NCBI RefSeq assembly: GCF_014851685.1
Contig: NZ_JACVAC010000001.1
Coordinates: 868,001-932,000, forward strand
From: Pseudomonas sp. PDM05
GTDB taxonomy: Bacteria; Pseudomonadota; Gammaproteobacteria; Pseudomonadales; Pseudomonadaceae
Reading direction: 5' to 3'
DNA: 64,000 nucleotides
Positions within the stretch are counted from its first letter, which is position 1, and each line of letters opens with the position of its first letter. Below are positions 25,260-33,364 of the stretch, in pieces. The translations under genes were made by a program, and so were the position numbers. A model generated the notes under the pieces. That model searched no databases, had not been told where the DNA came from, and saw nothing but the letters and a program-made list of their open reading frames with translations.

Positions 25260-27089
25260 CTCTATCGTCGTTTTGAACAACTGATCGATATTTTCCGCGA
25301 CGCGCCCAGCGACGCCCCACCCGATAAAGTCCTGCCCTTCTACCTCTATTACCTGCGCCAGGTCTGGCCGCATTTCGCCGCCTTGCTGGTGGTGGGCCTG
25401 ATCGGTGCGCTGATCGAAGTCGCGCTGTTCAGCTACCTGAGCCGCATCATCGACCTGGCCCAGGGCACACCGCCCGCGAATTTCTTCCAAGTGCACAGCA
25501 CCGAGCTGATCTGGATGGCCGTGGTCGCCCTGCTGCTGCGCCCGATCTTCGGCGCCCTGCATGACCTGCTGGTGCACCAGACCATCAGCCCCGGCATGAC
25601 CAGCCTGATCCGCTGGCAGAACCACAGCTACGTGCTCAAGCAGAGCCTGAATTTCTTCCAGAACGACTTCGCCGGGCGCATCGCCCAGCGCATCATGCAA
25701 ACCGGCAACTCCCTGCGCGACTCCGCCGTGGCCGCCGTGGACGCGATCTGGCACGTGGCGATCTACGCCATCAGTTCCCTGGTGCTGTTTGCCGAGGCCG
25801 ACTGGCGCCTGATGATCCCGCTGGTGACCTGGATCATCTGCTACAGCCTGGCGCTGCGTTACTTCGTGCCACGGGTGAAGGAACGCTCGGTGATTTCCTC
25901 CGAGGCGCGCTCCAAGTTGATGGGCCGCATCGTCGACGGCTACACCAACATCACCACCTTGAAACTGTTCGCCCATACCCAATACGAGCAGCAGTACGCC
26001 AAGGAAGCGATCATCGAGCAGACCGAAAAGACCCAACTGGCCAGCCGTGTCGTCACCAGCATGGATATCGTGATCACCACCATGAACGGCCTGCTGATCG
26101 TCACCACCACCGGCCTGGCCTTGTGGTTGTGGACGCAGTCGCTGATCTCGGTGGGCGCCATCGCGCTGGCCACCGGCCTGGTGATCCGTATCGTCAACAT
26201 GTCCGGTTGGATCATGTGGGTGGTCAACGGCATTTTCGAAAACATCGGCATGGTGCAGGACGGTTTGAAAACCATCGCCCAGCCGCTGGCGGTGATCGAC
26301 CGCGAGAACGCCCCGCGCCTGACGGTGCCCCACGGCGAAGTGCGCTTCGAGCACGTGGATTTCCACTACGGCAAGAAGAGCGGGATCATTGGCGGGCTGA
26401 ACCTGGAGATCAAGGCCGGCGAGAAAATCGGCCTGATCGGCCCGTCCGGCGCGGGCAAGTCGACCCTGGTCAACCTGCTGCTGCGCCTGTATGACCTGCA
26501 AGGCGGGCGCATCCTGATCGACGGGCAGAACATCGCCGACGTGGCCCAGGAATCCCTGCGTGCGCAGATCGGCATGATCACCCAGGACACCTCGTTGCTG
26601 CACCGTTCGATCCGCGACAACTTGCTGTACGGCAAGCCGGACGCCACCGACGAAGAACTCTGGGCGGCGGTGCACAAGGCGCGTGCCGATGAGTTCATCC
26701 CGTTGCTGTCGGACTCCGAAGGCCGCACCGGGCTGGATGCCCATGTGGGCGAACGCGGGGTGAAACTCTCCGGTGGGCAGCGCCAGCGCATCGCGATTGC
26801 CCGCGTGCTGCTCAAGGACGCGCCGATCCTGATCATGGACGAAGCGACCTCGGCACTGGACTCGGAAGTGGAAGCGGCGATCCAGGAAAGCCTGGAAACC
26901 CTGATGCAGGGCAAGACCGTGATCGCGATTGCCCACCGCCTGTCCACCATTGCGCGGATGGACCGCCTGGTGGTGCTGGAGAAAGGCCAGATCGCCGAGA
27001 CGGGCAGCCATGCCGAGTTGCTGGCCCATGGCGGGCTGTATGCGCGGCTGTGGCAGCACCAGACCGGCGGCTTTGTCGGCATCGACTAA
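25257..27089 (+). CDS. ABC exporter, fused permease and ATPase (multidrug/lipid type)
   Basis: A 610-residue half-transporter: six membrane segments (residues about 30-320), then the ATPase domain. Walker A GPSGAGKST, Q-loop ITQDTS, signature LSGGQRQRIA, Walker B LIMDEATSALD and switch His in IAHRLS are all present, so it should be active as a homodimer. Similar to MsbA/MdlB-type exporters in Gram-negatives; substrate unknown. The start MLYRRFEQLIDIFRDAP is preferred to the TTG at 25221 because it matches the family N-terminus I remember. The ribosome site is unusually far away (see separate entry). It follows the cyclophilin by 82 nt. Confidence 0.91.
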   Translation: MLYRRFEQLIDIFRDAPSDAPPDKVLPFYLYYLRQVWPHFAALLVVGLIGALIEVALFSYLSRIIDLAQGTPPANFFQVHSTELIWMAVVALLLRPIFGALHDLLVHQTISPGMTSLIRWQNHSYVLKQSLNFFQNDFAGRIAQRIMQTGNSLRDSAVAAVDAIWHVAIYAISSLVLFAEADWRLMIPLVTWIICYSLALRYFVPRVKERSVISSEARSKLMGRIVDGYTNITTLKLFAHTQYEQQYAKEAIIEQTEKTQLASRVVTSMDIVITTMNGLLIVTTTGLALWLWTQSLISVGAIALATGLVIRIVNMSGWIMWVVNGIFENIGMVQDGLKTIAQPLAVIDRENAPRLTVPHGEVRFEHVDFHYGKKSGIIGGLNLEIKAGEKIGLIGPSGAGKSTLVNLLLRLYDLQGGRILIDGQNIADVAQESLRAQIGMITQDTSLLHRSIRDNLLYGKPDATDEELWAAVHKARADEFIPLLSDSEGRTGLDAHVGERGVKLSGGQRQRIAIARVLLKDAPILIMDEATSALDSEVEAAIQESLETLMQGKTVIAIAHRLSTIARMDRLVVLEKGQIAETGSHAELLAHGGLYARLWQHQTGGFVGID

Positions 27090-27117
27090 TAATCTACCGC
27101 TCAAACACAATTCAACC

Positions 27118-27157
27118 TGTGGGAGCGGGCTTGTGTGGGAGCAAGCCCGCTCCCACA
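27118..27157. repeat. REP-type palindrome
   Basis: TGTGGGAGCGGGCTTG and CAAGCCCGCTCCCACA, perfect 16-bp arms around an 8-nt loop, 28 nt after the ABC exporter stop. No T run follows. Confidence 0.9.
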
Positions 27158-27163
27158 TTTGAT

Positions 27164-27274
27164 CAGTGCCAGACGCCATGTTTCATGGGGCCCTTCCCCA
27201 TTTGGGCACTGGATTTGTGCCACAACCCTGCTGTAATCAACGCAGTGCCCAGACGGGCGCTGTAGTCAATGCAG
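27164..27274. repeat. Nested hairpins and direct repeat upstream of aqpZ
   Basis: CAGTGCC (27164) pairs with GGCACTG (27205-27211), enclosing ATGGGG / CCCCAT (27185-27201). Then the 14-mer TGTAATCAACGCAG (27232-27245) recurs as TGTAGTCAATGCAG (27261-27274), spaced 29 nt, with a CCC-AGAC-GGG hairpin between. It precedes aqpZ by 54 nt. Confidence 0.55.
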
Positions 27275-27327
27275 GGAGCATCACTGTTTTACTGATTCGG
27301 TAGAGCGATCTATCAAGGACGTGCTGC

Positions 27328-28029
27328 ATGTCTTTGTTCAAACGTTCAATCACTGAGGGGTTGGGTACGTTTTGGCTGGTGTTGGGCGGTTGCGGGAGTG
27401 CGGTATTGGCCGCAGCGTTCCCGGCAGTCGGGATTGGTTTGCTGGGGGTGTCCCTGGCGTTCGGGTTGACGGTGCTGACCATGGCGTTTGCCATCGGACA
27501 TATCAGCGGTTGTCACCTCAACCCAGCGGTGTCGGTGGGGCTGGTCGTGGGCGGGAGGTTTGCGGCCAGGGAGTTGCCGGCGTACATCGTCGCCCAGGTC
27601 GTCGGCGGCACGGTTGCCGCCGCATTGTTGTACTTCATTGCCAGTGGCAAACCCGGCTTCGAACTGGCCTCGGGCCTGGCGTCGAACGGTTATGGCGAGC
27701 ATTCGCCCGGCGGTTATTCGATGGCGGCGGGGTTTGTGACCGAGGTGGTGATGACCGCGATGTTCGTGCTGATCATCCTCGGCGCCACCGACCACCGCGC
27801 CCCGAAGGGCCTCGCGCCAATCGCCATCGGCCTGGCCTTGACGCTGATCCACCTGATCTCCATTCCCGTGACCAACACCTCGGTCAACCCCGCTCGCAGT
27901 ACGGGGCCAGCCTTGATCGTTGGCGGGTGGGCGATCCAGCAATTGTGGATGTTCTGGCTCGCGCCGATCCTCGGGGCGGTGGTGGGCGGTTTTACCTATC
28001 GCTGGCTGGGCAAGGAGGAACCGGCCTGA
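27328..28029 (+). CDS. aqpZ: Aquaporin Z
   Basis: A 233-residue inner-membrane water channel with six membrane segments and both half-helix motifs: HLNPAVSVG (first NPA) and [12 protein letters not shown] (second, with the selectivity Arg). The start [26 protein letters not shown] is typical of AqpZ, not of glycerol facilitators, which have a longer second NPA loop. ATG is preceded by AAGGACGTGCTGC. Upstream are stacked hairpins and a direct repeat. A REPIN follows the stop by 52 nt. Confidence 0.94.
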   Translation: MSLFKRSITEGLGTFWLVLGGCGSAVLAAAFPAVGIGLLGVSLAFGLTVLTMAFAIGHISGCHLNPAVSVGLVVGGRFAARELPAYIVAQVVGGTVAAALLYFIASGKPGFELASGLASNGYGEHSPGGYSMAAGFVTEVVMTAMFVLIILGATDHRAPKGLAPIAIGLALTLIHLISIPVTNTSVNPARSTGPALIVGGWAIQQLWMFWLAPILGAVVGGFTYRWLGKEEPA

Positions 28030-28081
28030 AGCAATGCGGTATCAGCCCTGCCGGCAATAGGCAGGGCTTTCCCGCACGGCT

Positions 28082-28212
28082 GTAGTGAGCGGGCTTGCCC
28101 CGCGCTGGGTGGCGAAGCCGCCCCAAATCCAGACACCGCAGTCTTGCTGATACACCGCAGCGTACCGTTTGGGGCGGCTGCGCCCCCCAGCGCGGGCAAG
28201 CCCGCTCACTAC
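28082..28212. repeat. REPIN (GTAGTGAGCGGG type)
   Basis: Left arm GTAGTGAGCGGGCTTGCCC then CGCGCTGGG..GGCG.AGCCGCCCCAAA; the right arm is the inverse, ending CCCGCTCACTAC. The centre holds CTTGCTGATACACCG. It lies between aqpZ and the N-acyltransferase stop. The same element occurs at 43205-43333. Confidence 0.93.
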
Positions 28213-28216
28213 GAGG

Positions 28217-29341
28217 TTAGGGCTGGCGGTATGGCAATGCGGTTCGCGCCTCTTCGGCATAGGCCACGATCCCTACACGTTCACGCTCCAGGAAATCCTC
28301 TACGGCCGTCTTCAACCCCGCGTGCCGCAAGTAATGCCACGACCGCGTGATCACCGGCTCAAACCCGCGAATCAACTTGTGTTCGCCCTGCGCGCCAGCA
28401 TCGAAACGTTGCACGCCGTGGGCGATGGCGTAGTCCATGCCCTGGTAGAAACAGGTTTCGAAATGCAGGCGGTCGAATTCCGCCAGGCAGCCCCAGTAAC
28501 GGCCGTAGAAACTGTCGCCACCGATCAGGCTGAACGCCATGGCCACCGGCCGTGTGCCTTGTTTGGCCAGCACCACGCGAATCGCTGCGGGCATGCGTTC
28601 GGCGAGCAGGCTGAAAAACTCGCGGGTCAGATACGGCGATTGGCGGCGCACCGCGTAGGTGTTGGCGTAGCAGGCGTAGACAAAATCCCACTGCGCCTCG
28701 CTCAGCTCATGGCCTTGCAGCCATTCGAAGTCGATGCCCTGCCCGGCCACTTGCTCACGCTCCTTGCGCATCTGTTTACGCTTGCGCGAGCTGAGGGCGT
28801 CGAGGAAGTCCTGGAAGTCGCGGTAGCCACGGTTCTGCCAGTGGAATTGACAGCCCAGGCGCTGCAGCCAGCCCGGTTGCTGCGCCAACGCCGCATCGGC
28901 CAGATCGTCGGTGAAGTTGACGTGGGCGCTGGAGAGCCCTTCGATTTCCAGGTAGCCCGGCAGGCTCTTGAGCAGCTCGAAACCGTCCTCGGCACTCGCC
29001 GCCAGCAAACGTGGCCCGCTGACCGGGCTGAACGGCACGGCCGTCAGCAACTTGGGGTAGTACTCGATACCGGCCCGTTCACAGGCGTCCGCCCAGCCAT
29101 GGTCAAACACGTACTCGCCATAGGAGTGCCACTTGCGATAACAGGGCAGCGCCGCCACCAGCCGCTCGCCTTCCCAGTGCAGCAGATGCTCCGGTTGCCA
29201 CCCCGAATGCGGGCCGACACTGCCACTGTCCTCCAGCGCACTCAGGAACGCGTGCCGCACAAACGGCTGGGCGTCCGCCACGAGTGCATCCCAGGTCTGT
29301 GGGGCGATTTCGGACAGGCTGATCAGACGTTGCAGCGGCAT
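28217..29341 (-). CDS. FemAB-like N-acyltransferase (COG3146)
   Basis: A 374-residue GNAT-fold protein of the COG3146 group, annotated as putative peptidogalycan or N-acyltransferases; the real substrate is unknown. Seen: an N-terminal segment RHAFLSALEDSGSVGPHSGW, the central SSRKRKQMRKEREQV basic helix and FSLIGGDSFYGRYWGCLAEFDRLHFETCFYQGMDYAI, with RFDAGAQGEHKLIRGFEPV near the end, all family marks. ATG at 29341 is preferred because GAGG lies 6 nt before it; two other ATGs lie up to four codons upstream. The stop is 5 nt from a REPIN. Confidence 0.85.
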   Translation of the reverse strand: MPLQRLISLSEIAPQTWDALVADAQPFVRHAFLSALEDSGSVGPHSGWQPEHLLHWEGERLVAALPCYRKWHSYGEYVFDHGWADACERAGIEYYPKLLTAVPFSPVSGPRLLAASAEDGFELLKSLPGYLEIEGLSSAHVNFTDDLADAALAQQPGWLQRLGCQFHWQNRGYRDFQDFLDALSSRKRKQMRKEREQVAGQGIDFEWLQGHELSEAQWDFVYACYANTYAVRRQSPYLTREFFSLLAERMPAAIRVVLAKQGTRPVAMAFSLIGGDSFYGRYWGCLAEFDRLHFETCFYQGMDYAIAHGVQRFDAGAQGEHKLIRGFEPVITRSWHYLRHAGLKTAVEDFLERERVGIVAYAEEARTALPYRQP

Positions 29342-29459
29342 CGGCATCCTCATTTCTTGGGGGTGTGAAAGCCTCGCGAGTATCGCTTATCGGCGGCTTT
29401 CGCACACCCTCGAATCGCCGGACAAGGCTCTAAACCAATAGTTCCCAGCATGAATAATT

Positions 29460-29475
29460 TGTCATCTAGATGACA
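29460..29475. promoter_or_regulatory. Perfect 16-bp palindrome upstream of porin (operator candidate)
   Basis: TGTCATCTAGATGACA is fully symmetric, in the porin leader 150 nt before its start. Perfect palindromes of this length with a CTAG centre are typical of dimeric regulators such as the GntR family. Confidence 0.55.
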
Positions 29476-29531
29476 TCACTTCGCCACTGCGCCGTCATAA
29501 ACGATCGCGATACTGACGCCTGTTTTTAGAG

Positions 29532-29559
29532 CGCCTGGTGCTACCAGGCGGCATTTTTT
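29532..29559 (+). terminator. Terminator-like hairpin in the porin leader
   Basis: CGCCTGGT-GCT-ACCAGGCG (8-bp stem) followed by GCATTTTTT, 66 nt before the porin ATG and after the palindrome. On the plus strand this is an intrinsic terminator, either an attenuator of the porin or the end of a short upstream transcript. Confidence 0.7.
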
Positions 29560-29624
29560 CCGTCCGTCATTGGTCGGTTGTGTCCTGGATGGTTTGCCAT
29601 CCCTCCTCACTTTCGGAGATTGAT

Positions 29625-30947
29625 ATGCGTCTTGCTTCCACTAAAACTGCGGCGATCCTGTGCGGTGGCCTGTTGCTGGCCCTGAGCGTACCGGCCAGCG
29701 CTGCAGTCGACGCTAAATTGCTCGACATGCTCAAGGCCAACGGCCAGATCACCAACGCCCAATACAGCGAACTGCAAGCTGAGCTGGCACGGGATCAGAA
29801 AGAACAGCAGATCGCACGGCAAGCTCAACAAGAGACCAACGAACAGATCGCGGCCACCGCGAAAAAAACCAACGAACTGAGCAGCTTCGACCAGAAGCTG
29901 GCCTGGGCGGCCAAGACTCAGTTCAAGGGTGACGTACGTTTCCGTCAGGAAACCGTGAAAATCCAGGGTGAATCCAACAACGGCGGCCGTGACAAGGATC
30001 GCCAGCGCATCCGTGCCCGCCTCGGCGCCTACACCGAGATCAACTCGCAAGTCGACACCGGTATCCGCATTGCCACAGGTAGCAGCGACGACGCGCGCTC
30101 CACCAACCAGGATCAGGACAACTACTTCGACAAGAAGTCGATCTGGCTGGACCTCGGCTACATCGACTACCACCCGGACCAGATCAAGAACCTGCACGTC
30201 ATCGGCGGCAAGATGCTGCAACCGTGGGTCAACATGGGCGACGTGATCTGGGATAGCGACATCAACCCAGAAGGCCTGGCAGTCACCTACAAATACCCAC
30301 TGGGCAGCAGCGCCGAGCTGTTCGGCAGCCTCGGCAACTACAACCTCAAGGACAACGTCGACGGCGACGGCGTGCAATTCCGCCACGACCTGCGCCTGAC
30401 CTCCGGCCAGCTGGGGACGCGCTTCTCGGTCACCGACAACCTGAAAATGACCCTGGGCGGCAGCGTCTACGCCTACCAGAATGACAAGGACAGCCGTTGC
30501 ACAACCACCACCACGCCTTGCGCGCTGGCGGTCAACGGTAACTCGGCCGACAACCAGTTCCGTCTGTATGAAGGTTTCGCCCAAGCCGACATCGGCGGCC
30601 TGGCAGTGCCTCTGGCGTTCTACGGCCAGTACGTGAAAAACAACGACGCCGTGACCGACCAGGACACCGCCTGGCTGATCGGCGCCAAGTCCAAGGTGTT
30701 CGGTTTCAACCTGGACTACAACTATCGCGACACTCAACGTAACGCTGTAGTGGGTGCCTTCACCGACTCGGACTTCGCCAACGGCACCACGGGTTCGCGC
30801 GGTCACAAAATGAAGGTCAGCTATGACATCGACAAGAACTTCGCACTCGGTGCCACGTACTTCCTGACCAAGGCCGACTACGCCAGCCGAACCCAGCGTG
30901 ACGCCAACACCAACACCCTGCAGCTGGACGCAGAAGCCAAGTTCTAA
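29625..30947 (+). CDS. Putative outer-membrane porin
   Basis: A 440-residue outer-membrane protein. Signal peptide MRLASTKTAAILCGGLLLALSVPASA; then a coiled-coil/periplasmic stretch (LLDMLKANGQITNAQYSELQAELARDQKEQQIARQAQQ, about 30-80), then a beta barrel ending ...TLQLDAEAKF with terminal Phe. This matches the Pseudomonas putative-porin family whose members have an N-terminal SHOCT-like NGQIT motif and a 16-18-strand barrel. GGAG lies 8 nt before the ATG. The leader carries a palindrome and a terminator hairpin, so expression seems regulated. Confidence 0.88.
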   Translation: MRLASTKTAAILCGGLLLALSVPASAAVDAKLLDMLKANGQITNAQYSELQAELARDQKEQQIARQAQQETNEQIAATAKKTNELSSFDQKLAWAAKTQFKGDVRFRQETVKIQGESNNGGRDKDRQRIRARLGAYTEINSQVDTGIRIATGSSDDARSTNQDQDNYFDKKSIWLDLGYIDYHPDQIKNLHVIGGKMLQPWVNMGDVIWDSDINPEGLAVTYKYPLGSSAELFGSLGNYNLKDNVDGDGVQFRHDLRLTSGQLGTRFSVTDNLKMTLGGSVYAYQNDKDSRCTTTTTPCALAVNGNSADNQFRLYEGFAQADIGGLAVPLAFYGQYVKNNDAVTDQDTAWLIGAKSKVFGFNLDYNYRDTQRNAVVGAFTDSDFANGTTGSRGHKMKVSYDIDKNFALGATYFLTKADYASRTQRDANTNTLQLDAEAKF

Positions 30948-30963
30948 GAGTCAGTGTTACGAG

Positions 30964-30986
30964 CCTTGGGCCAGGACGGCCCAAGG
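30964..30986 (+). terminator. Hairpin after the porin gene
   Basis: CCTTGGGCC-AGGAC-GGCCCAAGG, a perfect 9-bp stem 16 nt after the stop, without a T run. Probable 3' end structure. Confidence 0.5.
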
Positions 30987-31054
30987 TGGCTGCAACAGTC
31001 TCTCGTGGTCGGATCGGTCCCCATCATCCGTCCGCTCCCGCCACGCGAGCCTGC

Positions 31055-31300
31055 CTACTCCCCGCCTTTCTGATCCTTGAGCCGTTCGGCAGCCAATTGC
31101 TGCGCCAAGGCATCCACATCCCCTACCGGCTCTTGCGGCAGCAGCTTCAGCGTAGCCTGCATCAAACGCATCTGGCGGATAAACCGTCGGCAGTTCGGGC
31201 AGAACATCAAGTGATGACGCACCAGCAGGCGCTCGCGAAAGGTCAATTGCCCATCAAGATAGTCACTGGACCGCGCCACTTGTTCTTTACAGGTCAGCAT
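31055..31300 (-). CDS. Zinc-binding anti-sigma factor, ZAS type, no membrane segment
   Basis: An 81-residue protein with a zf-HC2 domain: MLTCKEQVARSSDYLDGQLTFRERLLVRHHLMFCPNCRRFIRQ. The H-x3-C-x2-C zinc motif (HLMFCPNC) is intact. Usual anti-sigma factors of this group have a membrane anchor and a periplasmic sensor; none is present, so this would act in the cytosol, perhaps as a redox- or zinc-sensitive switch. It overlaps the sigma gene by 7 bp (31294-31300), implying coupled translation and a matched partner. Confidence 0.85.
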   Translation of the reverse strand: MLTCKEQVARSSDYLDGQLTFRERLLVRHHLMFCPNCRRFIRQMRLMQATLKLLPQEPVGDVDALAQQLAAERLKDQKGGE

Positions 31301-31908
31301 TCGCCCGTTTCCTCAAAATGCTCCACCGTGGCGAAGACTTTAAGCCGTGCCCGATGCAGCAGCACACGGACATTGGAGAGTGAGAGCGTCAGAAGATTAC
31401 AGATCTCTTCCAACTCCAGGCCCTGGCGCTCACGCAGTACCAGCACGCTGCTCTGCAACTCCGACAGGCTCGACAAGGTGTGCTCCAGGCAGTCGCGCAG
31501 TTCGCCTTCGGTGAGCAAGGCTTCCGGGGTGTCCTGGTGCCAGGCATAGGGGGCGACGGCCCAGTGGCCATCGTCCGGGGTGAAGCGGTCATCGCCGATG
31601 GTGCCATGGGGTGACGGCAGGTCGTCGAGTAGCACTTCACGGCGGTTCTGCTTGTAGCGTCCCTTGGCGGCGTTGGCGGTGATGGTCAACAGCCAGGTCT
31701 TGAGGCTGGAGCGCCCTTCGAACCTGGACAGGTTGCGGACCACCGACAGCCAGGCGTCCTGCACGATTTCATCGGCATGGCGCTGGCCGACGATCGCATA
31801 GGCCACCGCGCGCATGGCGCTCTGGTAGGTGCTGACCAATTCCTTGTAGGCCCGCTGCTCACCCTTGAGCAGGCGTTCAAGCAGATCCGCGTCGTCGGCT
31901 GCTGCCAT
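31294..31908 (-). CDS. ECF-type RNA polymerase sigma factor
   Basis: A 204-residue ECF sigma factor. Region 2: LVSTYQSAMRAVAYAIVGQRHADEIVQDAWLSVVRNLSRFEGRSSLKTWLLTITANAAKGRYKQNRR; region 4: LQSSVLVLRERQGLELEEICNLLTLSLSNVRVLLHRARLKV. It is followed by its likely anti-sigma factor with a 7-bp overlap. The order (anti-sigma, sigma, KAS III upstream) resembles PA3284-PA3286 of P. aeruginosa as I recall it. The target regulon is unknown. ATG at 31908 follows GAGGTAGCCC. It lies 79 nt after the KAS III stop. Confidence 0.9.
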   Translation of the reverse strand: MAAADDADLLERLLKGEQRAYKELVSTYQSAMRAVAYAIVGQRHADEIVQDAWLSVVRNLSRFEGRSSLKTWLLTITANAAKGRYKQNRREVLLDDLPSPHGTIGDDRFTPDDGHWAVAPYAWHQDTPEALLTEGELRDCLEHTLSSLSELQSSVLVLRERQGLELEEICNLLTLSLSNVRVLLHRARLKVFATVEHFEETGEC

Positions 31909-31987
31909 GGGCTACCTCAATTTCACTTTGAACATGCGATCACTGTGGAAGCCAGCTCCCACCCATTGACCGCGCACACCCCACCGA

Positions 31988-33109
31988 TCAGCGTTTACGC
32001 AGGATCACGCTGCCGATCGAGTAGCCTGCGCCAAACGAGCTGAGCACCGCCACGGAGCCCTTGGGCAAATCGTCCTGGTAAGTATGGAACGCAATCACCG
32101 AACCCGCCGAACTGGTATTGGCGTAGGTGTCGAGGATCACCGGCGCTTCTTCCACCGTGGCTTCGCGGCCCAGCAGTTTCTTCACGATCAGGTGGTTCAT
32201 GCTCAGGTTGGCCTGATGCAGCCAGAAACGCTTCACATCGGCGACGTTCAACTGGTTTTCCGCCAGGTGCACACCAATCAGCTCGGCCACCATCGGGCAC
32301 ACATCACGGAAGACCTTGCGGCCTTCCTGCACGAACAGTTTGTCGGGCGCGCCGATGCCCTCTTCCGCCGCGCGGTTGAGGAAGCCGAAGTTGTTGCGGA
32401 TGTTATTGGAGAACTTGGTCAGCAGCTTGGTGCTGACCACGTCGAACTGGTGCTCGGAGGTCGCCAGGTCGGCACGTTCGAGGACGACGGCGGTGGCCGC
32501 ATCACCAAAGATGAAGTGGCTGTCGCGGTCACGGAAATTCAAGTGACCGGTGCAGACTTCCGGGTTGACCATCAGGATCGCCCGGGCCTGGCCCAGTTGG
32601 ATGCTGTTGGCAGCGTTCTGGATGCCGAACGTGGCCGAGGAGCACGCCACGTTCATGTCAAAGCCGAAACCTTCGATACCCAGGGCTTCCTGGACTTCAA
32701 TGGCAATGGCCGGATAGGCGCGTTGCAGGTTGGAACAGGCGACGATTACGCCGTCGATGTCAGCGGCAGTCTTGCCAGCACGCTGCAGGGCTTGTTCGGC
32801 GGCGCCGATGGCCATCTGGCAGAGCACCGACCATTCGTCGTTACTGCGCTCGGGCAGGCGCGGGGTCATGCGCTGCGGGTCGAGAATGCCTTCCTTGTCC
32901 ATCACGAAACGGCTCTTGATGCCCGAGGCTTTTTCGATGAAGGCTGCACTGGACTCGGTCAGCGCCTGAACTTCACCGCGCTCGATGGCGGCGGCGTTGT
33001 CGGTGTTGAAGTGCTGGACGTAGGTATTGAAAGACTGCACCAGCTCTTCGTTGGAGATGCTGTTGGCCGGGGTGTACAGGCCAGTGCCGCTGATGACGAC
33101 GTTATGCAC
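31988..33109 (-). CDS. Beta-ketoacyl-ACP synthase III family enzyme (PA3286-like)
   Basis: A 373-residue thiolase-fold enzyme. Catalytic Cys in NVACSSATFG, His in FWLHQANLSMN, Asn in DTYANTSSAG, and GAGYSIGSVILRK at the end: an intact KAS III triad. KAS III condenses an acyl-CoA with malonyl-ACP in the cytosol. It is longer than FabH (about 320 aa) and resembles PA3286, reported to shunt octanoyl-CoA from beta-oxidation into fatty acid synthesis; that specificity is inference here. The start is a GTG at 33109 with GAGG 8 nt upstream. An inverted repeat (33143-33160) in the leader may bind a regulator. Confidence 0.9.
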   Translation of the reverse strand: MHNVVISGTGLYTPANSISNEELVQSFNTYVQHFNTDNAAAIERGEVQALTESSAAFIEKASGIKSRFVMDKEGILDPQRMTPRLPERSNDEWSVLCQMAIGAAEQALQRAGKTAADIDGVIVACSNLQRAYPAIAIEVQEALGIEGFGFDMNVACSSATFGIQNAANSIQLGQARAILMVNPEVCTGHLNFRDRDSHFIFGDAATAVVLERADLATSEHQFDVVSTKLLTKFSNNIRNNFGFLNRAAEEGIGAPDKLFVQEGRKVFRDVCPMVAELIGVHLAENQLNVADVKRFWLHQANLSMNHLIVKKLLGREATVEEAPVILDTYANTSSAGSVIAFHTYQDDLPKGSVAVLSSFGAGYSIGSVILRKR

Positions 33110-33142
33110 GGTCGTTCCTCTAAATCTGTCAGGCAGGGAATG

Positions 33143-33160
33143 TTGGTACCTTCGTACCAA
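33143..33160. promoter_or_regulatory. Inverted repeat upstream of the KAS III gene
   Basis: TTGGTAC-CTTC-GTACCAA: perfect 7-bp arms, 34 nt before the GTG start. It could be a repressor operator (TetR/PsrA-like size) or a leader hairpin. No T run on the minus strand. Confidence 0.5.
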
Positions 33161-33364
33161 ACTGTAAGTAGTCCGAATCCGCCCAGCGGACATCAAACTG
33201 GCATCGCTTTATTCCATCGCGCCGTGGCTGCAACCGCCAGCCTGTAACGACGATCCCGGCATTTATAGGCGCGAAGTTTGCCACAACCCTCGGAGTTTGG
33301 CGCTATCTGCGCACAAACACCGTTTTCCCTTGGAATGCTCCCATAGGGGGGGTTGTGTTGGCTT

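Noticed and set aside
33110..33196. Upstream extension of the KAS III gene
   Set aside because: The 29 extra codons are not KAS III-like, cross an inverted repeat and lack a ribosome site; GTG at 33109 has a good one.
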